Part shown: one piece after another, positions 34,485 through 43,925 of the stretch
Position numbering within the stretch: position 1 is the first letter of the stretch
How the letters are laid out: the number at the start of each line of letters is the position of its first letter
Assembly (NCBI RefSeq): GCF_018687695.1
Contig: NZ_CP061303.1
Span: 806,001-870,000 of the forward strand
Direction of reading: 5' to 3'
Length of the DNA: 64,000 nucleotides
Origin: Polynucleobacter sp. MG-6-Vaara-E2
GTDB lineage: Bacteria > Pseudomonadota > Gammaproteobacteria > Burkholderiales > Burkholderiaceae
Notes under the pieces: model-generated
What the model was told of the DNA's origin: nothing
Databases searched by the model: none
The model's input: the letters and a program-made list of their open reading frames with translations, nothing else
Translations under genes and position numbers: made by a program

Positions 34485-34844
34485 TTGAATCTCGCTAATT
34501 ACTTTCCTGTTCTGCTTTTTATCCTCGTGGGCATTGGGGTGGGATTAGTCCCCATGTTCCTCGGAAAAATTTTGGCTCCTTCGAAGCCTGACGCTGAAAA
34601 ACTCTCTCCCTATGAGTGTGGTTTTGAAGCTTTCGAAGACGCGCGTATGAAGTTCGACGTGCGCTATTACCTCATTGCCATCCTCTTTATTTTGTTCGAC
34701 CTTGAGACTGCGTTTTTATTCCCATGGGGAGTAGCATTGCGTGATCTCGGTTGGTTTGGCTACGCCTCTATGGTGATCTTCCTCCTGGAATTCATTGTGG
34801 GATTTGTATATATCTGGAAAAAGGGCGCTCTCGACTGGGAGTGA
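34485..34844 (+). CDS. nuoA: NADH-quinone oxidoreductase subunit A
   Basis: 119-aa membrane subunit of complex I with three transmembrane helices and the motifs [33 protein letters not shown] (read in two parts near residues 42-75) and FPWG. TTG start with AGGA 7 bases upstream. First gene of the 14-gene nuo operon; the 110 bp between tRNA-Leu and this start must hold any operon promoter, but none is clear. Confidence 0.97.
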
Positions 34845-34849
34845 TCGAT

Positions 34850-35332
34850 ATGGCATTAGAAGGCGTTCTCAAAGAAGGATTTGTTACCACTACTGCAGAC
34901 CAGTTGATTAACTGGACACGCAATGGTTCTTTATGGCCAATGACTTTTGGTTTGGCTTGCTGCGCAGTTGAAATGATGCATGCGGGTGCATCTCGTTATG
35001 ACCTAGACCGCTTTGGCGTGGTATTCCGTCCATCCCCACGTCAATCTGACTTGATGATTGTGGCAGGCACTCTGTGTAACAAAATGGCTCCTGCCTTGCG
35101 CAAAGTCTATGACCAAATGCCAGAACCCCGTTGGGTTATTTCAATGGGTTCCTGTGCCAATGGCGGTGGTTATTACCATAACTCTTATTCCGTTGTTCGC
35201 GGTTGCGACCGCATTGTGCCAGTGGATATTTATGTTCCTGGTTGTCCTCCAACCGCAGAAGCGTTGATCTACGGAATTATTCAGTTGCAATCAAAGATCG
35301 CTCGTACTAGCACGATTGCGCGGAAGGCTTAA
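34850..35332 (+). CDS. nuoB: NADH-quinone oxidoreductase subunit B
   Basis: 160-aa peripheral-arm subunit carrying the N2 4Fe-4S cluster. Cysteine motifs: [11 protein letters not shown] near 38, [15 protein letters not shown] near 103 and [11 protein letters not shown] near 132. Start at 34850 ([10 protein letters not shown]) is 5 bp after the nuoA stop; an in-frame ATG at 34751 lies inside nuoA and would add a foreign N-terminus. Confidence 0.97.
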
Positions 35333-35335
35333 TTC

Positions 35336-35935
35336 ATGTCAGATCGTTTGGTTCAACTCGCTGCTAACCTTGAAAAAGTGCTTGGTAAGCGCATTCAGTC
35401 TGTTGAGATTGCTTTAGGTGAAGTAACTGTTGTTGTGAATGCAGATACTTACTTTGAGTCTGCTATGTTGCTCCGTGATGACCCTTCACTAGCTTTCGAG
35501 CAACTAATTGATTTATGTGGCGTTGATTATCAAGACTTCCGTGACGGTGCTTGGGGTGGTCAGCGTTTTGGTGTTGTGAGCCATTTACTTTCCTTAGAGC
35601 ATAACTGGCGTTTACGTGTTCGCGTATTTGCGCCGGATGATAGCTATCCATTAGTAGCGTCCATTACGCCGGTATGGAATTCTGCTAATTGGTTTGAACG
35701 TGAAGCCTTCGATCTTTACGGCATCATTTTTGAAGGTCATGAAGACTTGCGTCGTATCTTGACTGACTATGGCTTTATTGGCCATCCATTCAGAAAAGAT
35801 TTCCCCATTAGCGGTAATGTGGAAATGCGCTATGACCCAGAGCTCAAGCGTGTGGTTTACCAGCCCGTGACGATTGAAGCGCGTGAGATTACTCCACGAA
35901 TCGTCCGCGAAGAGCAGTATGGAGGTCCGGTTTAA
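35336..35935 (+). CDS. nuoC: NADH-quinone oxidoreductase subunit C
   Basis: 199-aa 30-kDa-type subunit of the peripheral arm. Signature EREAFDLYGIIFEGHEDLRRI near 119 and YGFIGHPFRKDFP follow. Separate from nuoD, unlike the E. coli nuoCD fusion. Three bases after nuoB. Confidence 0.97.
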   Translation: MSDRLVQLAANLEKVLGKRIQSVEIALGEVTVVVNADTYFESAMLLRDDPSLAFEQLIDLCGVDYQDFRDGAWGGQRFGVVSHLLSLEHNWRLRVRVFAPDDSYPLVASITPVWNSANWFEREAFDLYGIIFEGHEDLRRILTDYGFIGHPFRKDFPISGNVEMRYDPELKRVVYQPVTIEAREITPRIVREEQYGGPV

Positions 35936-35938
35936 GTC

Positions 35939-37192
35939 ATGGCACAAATTAAGAACTACACCCTCAATTTCGGTCCTCAGCATCCTGCGGCACACGGCGT
36001 ATTACGCTTAGTGTTGGAGTTAGATGGCGAAGTTATTCAGCGTGCTGATCCCCATATTGGTTTATTGCACCGCGCTACAGAAAAATTAGCAGAAACACGT
36101 ACTTGGATTCAAAACGTTCCTTATATGGATCGTTTGGATTATGTTTCTATGATGTCCAATGAGCATGCGTATGTCATGGCCATTGAGAAATTATTGCAAG
36201 TCGATGTGCCTTTGCGTGCGCAGTACATTCGCGTCATGTATGACGAGCTCACTCGTTTATTGAATCATTTGCTCTGGATCGGTTGTCACGGTCTTGACGT
36301 TGGTGCGATGGCAGTGTTCTTGTATGCCTTCCGCGATCGTGAAGATATCTTCGATATGTATGAGGCAGTTTCTGGTGCGCGTATGCACGCCGCTTACTAC
36401 CGTCCAGGTGGCGTATATCGAGATCTGCCCGATCAAATGGCTCAATACGATAAATCTAAGATTCGCAGTGCTTCTGCAGTAAAGCGTTTGAATGAAAACC
36501 GTAGTGGCACATTGCTTGATTTCATTGAGCAGTTTACTAATGGCTTTGACGCCAATGTTGACGAGTATTGCAATCTCTTGACTGATAACCGCATTTGGAA
36601 GCAACGTTTAGTCAATATCGGCATCGTGACCCCAGAGCGTGCATTACAGCTTGGCTTTACTGGCCCAATGTTGCGTGGTTCTGGTATCGAGTGGGATTTG
36701 CGTAAGAAGCAGCCATACGAAGTCTATGATCGCCTTGATTTTGATATTCCTGTTGGCGTGAATGGCGACTCCTATGATCGTTATTTAGTGCGCATGGAAG
36801 AAATGCGTCAATCTAATCGCATCATCAAGCAGTGCGTTAAATGGCTCAAAGAAAATCCAGGCCCTGTGATGAGTGATAACCATAAGGTTACTCCACCAAA
36901 ACGCGTGGATATGAAAACCAATATGGAAGAGTTGATCCATCACTTCAAATTATTTACTGAAGGTATTCACGTTCCTGATGGCGAGGCTTACTCAGCAGTT
37001 GAGCATCCTAAGGGTGAGTTTGGTATCTATTTGATTTCTGATGGTGCCAACAAACCGTATCGCATGAAGATTCGTGCACCAGGTTTTGTACATTTATCTG
37101 CAATGGATGAGATGTCACGCGGTCACATGTTGGCTGATGCGGTAACCATTATTGGTACGCAAGATATTGTGTTCGGGGAGATTGACCGCTAA
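35939..37192 (+). CDS. nuoD: NADH-quinone oxidoreductase subunit D
   Basis: 417-aa 49-kDa-type subunit lining the quinone site with nuoB. Motifs FGPQHPAAHGVLRL near 11 (quinone-proximal His), GLLHRATEKLAE near 42 and the C-terminal SRGHMLADAVTIIGTQDIVFGEIDR. Three bases after nuoC. Confidence 0.97.
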   Translation: MAQIKNYTLNFGPQHPAAHGVLRLVLELDGEVIQRADPHIGLLHRATEKLAETRTWIQNVPYMDRLDYVSMMSNEHAYVMAIEKLLQVDVPLRAQYIRVMYDELTRLLNHLLWIGCHGLDVGAMAVFLYAFRDREDIFDMYEAVSGARMHAAYYRPGGVYRDLPDQMAQYDKSKIRSASAVKRLNENRSGTLLDFIEQFTNGFDANVDEYCNLLTDNRIWKQRLVNIGIVTPERALQLGFTGPMLRGSGIEWDLRKKQPYEVYDRLDFDIPVGVNGDSYDRYLVRMEEMRQSNRIIKQCVKWLKENPGPVMSDNHKVTPPKRVDMKTNMEELIHHFKLFTEGIHVPDGEAYSAVEHPKGEFGIYLISDGANKPYRMKIRAPGFVHLSAMDEMSRGHMLADAVTIIGTQDIVFGEIDR

Positions 37193-37215
37193 TTGAGCGC
37201 GCCAAGGATTATTTA

Positions 37216-37722
37216 ATGACAACAACTCTTCAACTATCCGATAAAACGCTGGCTGATATTGCCCGTAACGTCGCTAAGTATCCACCAGAGCAAAAGCAGT
37301 CCGCTGTGATGGCTTCCCTAATTGCTGCTCAGACTGAAGTAGGTTGGGTTTCTCCTGAGGTGATTGCTACTGTTGCGCAGATTCTTGACATGCCCACCAT
37401 TGCTGTCGAAGAAGTAGCCACTTTCTACAATATGTACAACACCAAACCGATTGGTAAATACAAGTTAGTCATTTGCACCAACTTGCCTTGCCAATTGACT
37501 CATGGTGAAACAGCAGCAACCTACCTAAAAGAAACTTTAGGGATTGGCTATAACGAAACAACTCCATGCGGCACATTTACTTTAAAAGAGGGTGAGTGCA
37601 TGGGTGCATGCGGCGATTCTCCAGTCATGCTGGTTAATGACATGCGTATGTGTAGCTTTATGAGTAAAGAAAAAATTGATGCTCTATTAAATGAGCTTCG
37701 TGCAGAAGGGAAAGCAGCATGA
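37216..37722 (+). CDS. nuoE: NADH-quinone oxidoreductase subunit E
   Basis: 168-aa thioredoxin-like subunit with the N1a 2Fe-2S cluster. Cysteines lie in CTNLPC near 87-92 and in GECMGACG near 131-137. Overlaps nuoF by four bases (ATGA). Confidence 0.96.
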   Translation: MTTTLQLSDKTLADIARNVAKYPPEQKQSAVMASLIAAQTEVGWVSPEVIATVAQILDMPTIAVEEVATFYNMYNTKPIGKYKLVICTNLPCQLTHGETAATYLKETLGIGYNETTPCGTFTLKEGECMGACGDSPVMLVNDMRMCSFMSKEKIDALLNELRAEGKAA

Positions 37723-39017
37723 CCAGCCTGCACGATCGTCACATTAAGCCCTTGATCCTTGCTGGATTAAATGGCGACAACTGGCGTTTAAGGGATTACG
37801 AGAGTCGTGGTGGCTACCAACAGTTGCGTCGCTTAATTAATGACAAAGTTGCTCCAGACGCGATCATCGCAGAATTAAAAGCATCCTCACTGCGTGGCCG
37901 TGGCGGTGCTGGCTTCCCAACAGGATTGAAGTGGAGCTTCATGCCACGTCAATTCCCTGGTCAAAAATATTTAGTTTGTAATAGTGACGAGGGTGAACCA
38001 GGTACATTTAAAGACCGCGACATCATGCGTTACAACCCACATGCTTTGATAGAAGGCATGATCATTGGTGCCTACACCATGGGTATTACAGCAGGCTATA
38101 ACTACATTCACGGCGAAATCTGGGAAGTGTATTCACGCTTTGAAGAGGCTCTTGAAGAGGCGCGTGCTGCTGGCTATTTAGGCGATAAGATTTTGGGAAG
38201 CGATTTCTCATTCCAGTTGCATGCCGCTCCAGGTTGGGGTGCTTATATTTGCGGCGAAGAAACTGCATTACTCGAATCCTTAGAGGGCAAAAAAGGGCAG
38301 CCACGCTTTAAACCACCATTCCCAGCTAGCTTTGGTTTGTATGGCAAACCAACGACGATTAACAACACTGAAACTTTTGCTGCTGTGCCCTTCATATTGG
38401 CAATCGGCGGTCAAGCCTATTTAGATCTTGGTAAGCCGAATAACGGCGGTACAAAGATTTTCTCTGTGTCTGGTGATGTGGTTCATCCTGGCAACTATGA
38501 GATTCCATTGGGCACACCATTTGCTGAGCTTTTAAAGCTTGCCGGTGGCATGCGTGATGGCAAAGCAATTAAAGCGGTGATTCCGGGCGGTTCGTCTGCT
38601 CCAGTCATACCTGGTACACAGATGATGGATCTGACCATGGATTACGACAGTATTGCCAAAGCAGGATCGATGTTGGGTTCTGGTGCAGTCATCGTCATGA
38701 ATGAAACCCGTTGTATGGTTCGTGCCTTAGAACGCCTTTCTTATTTCTATCATGAAGAATCATGTGGTCAGTGCACTCCATGCCGCGAAGGTACTGGCTG
38801 GTTATGGCGCATTGTGCATCGTATTGAACACGGCCAAGGCCGTCCAGAAGATTTAGATTTGCTAAACGATGTAGCAGCCAATATCCAAGGTCGCACAATT
38901 TGCGCCTTGGGTGATGCAGCTGCAATGCCAGTGCGTGGCATGTTGAAGCATTACATGGATGAATTTGCGTATCACGTAGAACATAAGCGCTGCTTAGATT
39001 CTGCAAAACCTTTATAA
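37719..39017 (+). CDS. nuoF: NADH-quinone oxidoreductase subunit F
   Basis: 432-aa FMN and NADH-binding subunit. GRGGAGFPTGLKW near 60 is the FMN/NADH site, ICGEETALLESLEGKKGQPR near 181, and SCGQCTPCREGTGW near 348 holds the N3 4Fe-4S cysteines. Start overlaps nuoE. Confidence 0.97.
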   Translation: MTSLHDRHIKPLILAGLNGDNWRLRDYESRGGYQQLRRLINDKVAPDAIIAELKASSLRGRGGAGFPTGLKWSFMPRQFPGQKYLVCNSDEGEPGTFKDRDIMRYNPHALIEGMIIGAYTMGITAGYNYIHGEIWEVYSRFEEALEEARAAGYLGDKILGSDFSFQLHAAPGWGAYICGEETALLESLEGKKGQPRFKPPFPASFGLYGKPTTINNTETFAAVPFILAIGGQAYLDLGKPNNGGTKIFSVSGDVVHPGNYEIPLGTPFAELLKLAGGMRDGKAIKAVIPGGSSAPVIPGTQMMDLTMDYDSIAKAGSMLGSGAVIVMNETRCMVRALERLSYFYHEESCGQCTPCREGTGWLWRIVHRIEHGQGRPEDLDLLNDVAANIQGRTICALGDAAAMPVRGMLKHYMDEFAYHVEHKRCLDSAKPL

Positions 39018-39048
39018 GTTATTGAGTACGGGACATCTTAAAGTGAGC

Positions 39049-41364
39049 ATGGTAGAAATCGAATTAGATGGTAAGACGGTGGAAGTTCCGCAAGGTTCGA
39101 TGGTGATGCACGCCGCGAATAAGTTGGGTGCTTACGTTCCTCATTTCTGCTATCACAAGAAGCTATCTATCGCTGCTAACTGCCGCATGTGTTTAGTGGA
39201 AGTTGAAAAAGCACCAAAACCATTGCCTGCCTGTGCAACACCGGTAACGCAAGGTATGAAAGTGTTTACGCATTCTGCCAAAGCGGTAGAGGCACAACGC
39301 TCAGTTATGGAGTTCTTGCTAATTAACCATCCATTGGATTGTCCAATTTGCGATCAAGGTGGTGAGTGTCAATTGCAGGACTTGGCGGTAGGCTACGGCA
39401 AATCGAATTCGCGCTACGACGAAGAAAAGCGTGTCGTTTTCCATAAGAATGTTGGTCCTTTGATCTCCATGCAGGAGATGAGCCGTTGTATTCACTGCAC
39501 ACGTTGTGTTCGATTCGGACAAGAAGTTGCTGGTGTGATGGAGCTCGGCATGATTAATCGTGGTGAGCATTCTGAAATCACCACTTTCGTAGGTCAAACT
39601 GTAGATTCAGAGCTATCTGGAAACATGATTGACTTGTGCCCAGTAGGCGCGTTAACTAGCAAGCCATTCCGCTACGATGCACGTACATGGGAATTGGGTC
39701 GCAAACGCTCTGTGAGTCCGCACGATAGTCTGGGTGCAAATATGACCGTTCAGACCAAAAACAATAAAGTATTGCGTGTAGTGGCTTTGGAAAATGAAGC
39801 TATTAATGAGTGCTGGATTAGCGACCGCGATCGCTTCTCCTATGAAGGATTAAATAGCGCCGATCGTGTAACTACGCCAATGGTCAAGCAGGGTGGCCAA
39901 TGGTTAGAAACAGATTGGCAATCTGCATTAGATTACGTTGCCCATTCTCTGAAAACTATCTCTACTGAGAGTGGAGCACAAGCGATTGGTGCATTAGCCC
40001 ACCCAATCAGCAGTACAGAAGAATTGCACCTCTTGCAAAAGATTGTGCGTGGCTTAGGCTCTAATCAAGTAGAGACTCGTTTACGTCAAACGGATATTGC
40101 TGGCGCTGCTCCTGCTCCTTGGTTAGGTATGCCTGTAACCAAGTTGAGTGAACTTGATCGCGCACTAGTCATCGGTAGTTTCTTGCGTAAAGATCAACCA
40201 ATTATTGCTGCGCGTATACGTACAGCATCTAAGCGCAGCCTCCAAGTTAGCCGCATTGATGCTGGCGGAGATGATTGGCTCATTCCCGCTACAGGTATTG
40301 CTGCTTCACCAAGCGCATGGCTTGGTACATTAAGTGAAGTTGCCTTAGCCGTGGCAAAAGCAAAATCTGCCTCTGCTCCAGCCGGTACTTCAAACGTTTC
40401 AGTTTCTGAGCAAGCTCAGAAGATCGCTGATAGCTTGTTATCTGGTACAAATGCAGCAGTATTGATTGGATCGGCAGCTATTGCCCATCCTCAAGCTTCT
40501 GATCTACACGTCTTAGCGCAGTTCATTGCGCAACAAACTGGTGCAACTCTTGGTTTCTTGCCAGTTGGCGGTAATGCGGTGGGAGCATCTTTGGTAAATG
40601 CCAACGGTGCTGGAGTTCAATCATTATTGTCAGGCGATCGTCGTGCTGTAGTGTTGCTAAATATTGAGCCTGATTCTGATTTGCCCAATCCGCAAGAAGC
40701 AAGATCTGCTCTCGCTAAAGCGAATACTGTGATTGCTTTGAGTGCATATAAATCAGCTGATCTATTAGAAGTTGCCGACGTCATTTTGCCTATTACACCG
40801 TTTACTGAAACAGTTTCGACCTTTGTGAATCTTGAAGGTAGAGCGCAAACTATTCAGCCTTCAGTAAAACCTTTGGGTGATTCACGTCCAGCATGGAAAG
40901 TATTGCGTGTTCTAGGTGGTCTGCTTAATTTAGATGGCTTCCTCTATAACTTACCTGAAGAAGTTCTTGGTGAGGCATTGGGAGATAACTATTGCACTCG
41001 TTTGAGCAATCAATCTACTGCTAATGCAGTAAGCAGTGGAAATGCAACTGCAGCGGCTGGCCTTGAGCGTATGGCTGATGTCAATATTTATGCAGGCGAT
41101 CCAATTGTTCGTCGTTCATCCGTATTGCAGTTAACACGTGATGCAAAGCGTGGCAATCAGGTTGGTCTTGGTCAAAAACTCTTTTCTGAGTTTGGCTTGA
41201 AAGAGGGCGACCTTGTTCAGGTAAGCCAAGGAAACCAAACGGTGGTTATGCCAGCAACCTTGGAAACCAACTTAGCGCCAACAGCAGTCAGAATTTCTGT
41301 TGGTACTGTGGCAAGTGCCAAATTAGGATCGATGTTTGGTCCTGTAACTGTTAGCAAAGCATAA
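39049..41364 (+). CDS. nuoG: NADH-quinone oxidoreductase subunit G
   Basis: 771-aa 75-kDa-type subunit. N-terminal 2Fe-2S ferredoxin domain (CRMCLVEVEKAPKPLPAC near 45), CPICDQGGECQLQD near 98, CIHCTRCVRFGQE near 145 and a molybdopterin-oxidoreductase-like C-terminal half. The start ATG 39049 (MVEIELDGKTVEV) matches the usual N-terminus; GTG 39043 and TTG 39022 are in frame and would add 2 or 9 residues. No choice is settled by a strong ribosome binding site. Confidence 0.95.
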   Translation: MVEIELDGKTVEVPQGSMVMHAANKLGAYVPHFCYHKKLSIAANCRMCLVEVEKAPKPLPACATPVTQGMKVFTHSAKAVEAQRSVMEFLLINHPLDCPICDQGGECQLQDLAVGYGKSNSRYDEEKRVVFHKNVGPLISMQEMSRCIHCTRCVRFGQEVAGVMELGMINRGEHSEITTFVGQTVDSELSGNMIDLCPVGALTSKPFRYDARTWELGRKRSVSPHDSLGANMTVQTKNNKVLRVVALENEAINECWISDRDRFSYEGLNSADRVTTPMVKQGGQWLETDWQSALDYVAHSLKTISTESGAQAIGALAHPISSTEELHLLQKIVRGLGSNQVETRLRQTDIAGAAPAPWLGMPVTKLSELDRALVIGSFLRKDQPIIAARIRTASKRSLQVSRIDAGGDDWLIPATGIAASPSAWLGTLSEVALAVAKAKSASAPAGTSNVSVSEQAQKIADSLLSGTNAAVLIGSAAIAHPQASDLHVLAQFIAQQTGATLGFLPVGGNAVGASLVNANGAGVQSLLSGDRRAVVLLNIEPDSDLPNPQEARSALAKANTVIALSAYKSADLLEVADVILPITPFTETVSTFVNLEGRAQTIQPSVKPLGDSRPAWKVLRVLGGLLNLDGFLYNLPEEVLGEALGDNYCTRLSNQSTANAVSSGNATAAAGLERMADVNIYAGDPIVRRSSVLQLTRDAKRGNQVGLGQKLFSEFGLKEGDLVQVSQGNQTVVMPATLETNLAPTAVRISVGTVASAKLGSMFGPVTVSKA

Positions 41365-41372
41365 GGGACGAG

Positions 41373-42446
41373 ATGGATAATTTCTTGAACCTCATTACGA
41401 CTCAAGGCGAGGCATTTTTTGGCTCATTGTGGCCACTCGTCTGGGCATTGGTTCGCATTGTCATCATTGTTTTGCCAATGTTTGGTTGCGTCGCTTACTT
41501 AACGCTTTGGGAGCGTAAGTTAATTGGTTGGATGCACATTCGTCTTGGACCGAATCGCGTTGGTCCTTTGGGTTTGCTACAGCCAATTGCCGATGCATTA
41601 AAGCTTTTAATGAAGGAGATCATCTCTCCAACGCAAGCTAGCAAGGTTCTCTATTTCATAGCGCCGGTAATGGTAATTGCTCCGGCTTTCGCAGCTTGGG
41701 CTGTCATTCCATTTCAAGCGAAGATGGTTTTGGCTGACGTCAATGCTGGTCTGCTCTACATCATGGCGATTTCATCAATTGGTGTGTATGGCGTAATTTT
41801 GGCTGGCTGGTCATCAAACTCTAAGTACCCATTCCTTGGTGCAATGCGTGCTTCTGCCCAAATGATTTCTTATGAAATTGCAATGGGATTTGCATTGGTT
41901 ACTGTATTGCTGACCTCTGGCTCTCTGAATTTGAGCGCGATTGTGGCTTCTCAAGAGCATGGTTATTTTGCCCATATGGGCTTGAACTTCTTATCCTGGA
42001 ATTGGTTGCCATTGCTGCCAATGTTCTTGATCTATTTCATTTCTGGTGTAGCTGAAACTAATCGTCATCCATTTGACGTGGTTGAGGGAGAATCCGAGAT
42101 CGTTGCTGGTCACATGGTTGAGTACTCCGGCATGTCGTTTGCCATGTTCTTCTTGGCCGAATACGCCAATATGATTTTGATTGCAGCGGTTGCTTCGATC
42201 ATGTTCTTGGGTGGCTGGTTACCAATTGTGGACTTACCAATCTTGCGGGACATCCCGGGCTTCTTCTGGCTGTTTGGCAAAACCTTCTTCCTGTTGTCTT
42301 GTGTGATTTGGTTGCGTGCGACATTGCCTCGCTATCGCTATGACCAAATTATGCGTTTGGGCTGGAAGATCTTTATTCCCATCTCAGTGTTCTGGGTGGT
42401 TGTTATCGGCGCGTGGGTTGTATCCCCATGGAATATTTGGAAATAA
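41373..42446 (+). CDS. nuoH: NADH-quinone oxidoreductase subunit H
   Basis: 357-aa membrane subunit with about eight helices at the quinone-access site. Family motifs: RLGPNRVGPLGLLQPIADALKLL near 58 and ETNRHPFDVVEGESEIVAG near 227. Confidence 0.97.
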   Translation: MDNFLNLITTQGEAFFGSLWPLVWALVRIVIIVLPMFGCVAYLTLWERKLIGWMHIRLGPNRVGPLGLLQPIADALKLLMKEIISPTQASKVLYFIAPVMVIAPAFAAWAVIPFQAKMVLADVNAGLLYIMAISSIGVYGVILAGWSSNSKYPFLGAMRASAQMISYEIAMGFALVTVLLTSGSLNLSAIVASQEHGYFAHMGLNFLSWNWLPLLPMFLIYFISGVAETNRHPFDVVEGESEIVAGHMVEYSGMSFAMFFLAEYANMILIAAVASIMFLGGWLPIVDLPILRDIPGFFWLFGKTFFLLSCVIWLRATLPRYRYDQIMRLGWKIFIPISVFWVVVIGAWVVSPWNIWK

Positions 42447-42457
42447 GTTGATCAATC

Positions 42458-42949
42458 ATGTTTAAGAAAATTTCCCAATTCCTCGATAGCTTGATGCTTA
42501 AAGACATTCTGACTGGTATGTCTATTACCGGTCGTTACCTCTTCAATCCAAAAATTACCGTTCAATACCCAGACGAGAAAACACCTCTGTCGAATCGTTT
42601 CCGCGGCTTACATGCTTTACGTCGCTATGAAAACGGTGAAGAGCGTTGTATTGGCTGCAAACTTTGCGAGGCAGTATGTCCTGCATACGCAATTACGATT
42701 GAAACGGCTGAGCGCGATGATGGTACACGTCGCACAACACGTTACGACATTGATTTAACCAAGTGCATTTTCTGTGGCTTCTGCGAAGAGGCTTGTCCAG
42801 TTGACGCTATTGTTGAGACCAATATCTTTGAATATTTTGGTGATAAGCGTGGCGATTTGTATTTCACCAAAGATATGCTTTTGGCAGTAGGCGATAAGTA
42901 TGAAAAAGAAATTGCCGCGAACCGCGCTATTGATGCGCCTTATCGTTAA
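42458..42949 (+). CDS. nuoI: NADH-quinone oxidoreductase subunit I
   Basis: 163-aa peripheral subunit with two 4Fe-4S clusters (N6a, N6b). Motifs CIGCKLCEAVCP near 65 and CIFCGFCEEACP near 105, each followed by a conserved Ala segment. Eleven bases after nuoH. Confidence 0.98.
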   Translation: MFKKISQFLDSLMLKDILTGMSITGRYLFNPKITVQYPDEKTPLSNRFRGLHALRRYENGEERCIGCKLCEAVCPAYAITIETAERDDGTRRTTRYDIDLTKCIFCGFCEEACPVDAIVETNIFEYFGDKRGDLYFTKDMLLAVGDKYEKEIAANRAIDAPYR

Positions 42950-42970
42950 TCGAATAAAGCACAACTCACT

Positions 42971-43618
42971 ATGACATTCGATCCCTCTACATTATTTGCT
43001 GTTTTCTTCTACGGCTTTGCAGGCTTACTGGTGATTTCTGCTTTGCGTGTGATAACAGCACGTAACCCAGTACACGCAGCACTGTTCTTAGTTTTAGCTT
43101 TCTTTTGCGCGTCTGGTTTGTGGATGTTGCTCAAAGCCGAGTTCTTAAGCCTTGCCTTGATTTTGGTTTATGTAGGCGCTGTGATGGTCTTATTCCTCTT
43201 CGTGGTGATGATGTTGGACTTGGATCTGGAGCACCTGCGCCGTGATTTCAAGAAATTCCTACCAGTAGCCTTCTTAATGGGTGCCGTAATTGTTCTTGAG
43301 TTATCGATTGTGATTATTCGTAGCTTTATTGGAACCAATACTCCAGTGCAGCCAATGCCTGAAGAGGTGATGGCGAACAATACCCAAGCCCTAGGCATGC
43401 TGATTTTTGGCGATTATGTCTATGCTTTTGAGGTTGCTGGCGTGATCTTGTTGGTGGCGATCATCGCCGCTGTTGCTTTGACCTTGCGCAATCGCAAAGA
43501 CTCTAAGTCTCAAAACATTCACGAGCAAGTGAATGTGGTTGCTGCTGATCGTATGCGCATCGTAAAGATGGGTTCTGATATGGCCGCAAAACAAGATACT
43601 AGAGGAGAGAAGAAATGA
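42971..43618 (+). CDS. nuoJ: NADH-quinone oxidoreductase subunit J
   Basis: 215-aa membrane subunit with five helices; NPVHAALFLVLAFFCASGLWMLL near 31 and LVYVGAVMVLFLFVVMMLDLD near 64 are typical. The C-terminal 45 residues are hydrophilic. Its stop overlaps the nuoK start (ATGA). Confidence 0.95.
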   Translation: MTFDPSTLFAVFFYGFAGLLVISALRVITARNPVHAALFLVLAFFCASGLWMLLKAEFLSLALILVYVGAVMVLFLFVVMMLDLDLEHLRRDFKKFLPVAFLMGAVIVLELSIVIIRSFIGTNTPVQPMPEEVMANNTQALGMLIFGDYVYAFEVAGVILLVAIIAAVALTLRNRKDSKSQNIHEQVNVVAADRMRIVKMGSDMAAKQDTRGEKK

Positions 43619-43923
43619 CGATTACTCTAGCTCACTACCTAGTACTCAGTGCAATCTTGTTTGCAAGCAGTGTGATTGGTATTTTCTTAAATCGTAAGAA
43701 TGTCATTGTTCTTTTAATGGCTATTGAACTGATGCTTCTTTCGGTCAATATGAACTTTGTTGCTTTCTCACACTATCTTGGTGATATGGCAGGACAAGTA
43801 TTCGTATTCTTTATTTTGACTGTGGCAGCTGCTGAGGCGGCAATCGGCCTGGCAATTTTGGTTGTTCTTTTCCGTAAGGTAGATACCATTAATGCTGAAG
43901 ATCTTGACCACCTAAAAGGCTAG
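43615..43923 (+). CDS. nuoK: NADH-quinone oxidoreductase subunit K
   Basis: 102-aa three-helix membrane subunit (MrpC-like). Contains GIFLNRKNVIVLLMAIELMLLSVN (the Glu in MAIELM is the family proton-channel residue) and AAEAAIGLAILV with the second conserved Glu. Confidence 0.97.
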   Translation: MTITLAHYLVLSAILFASSVIGIFLNRKNVIVLLMAIELMLLSVNMNFVAFSHYLGDMAGQVFVFFILTVAAAEAAIGLAILVVLFRKVDTINAEDLDHLKG

Positions 43924-43925
43924 TC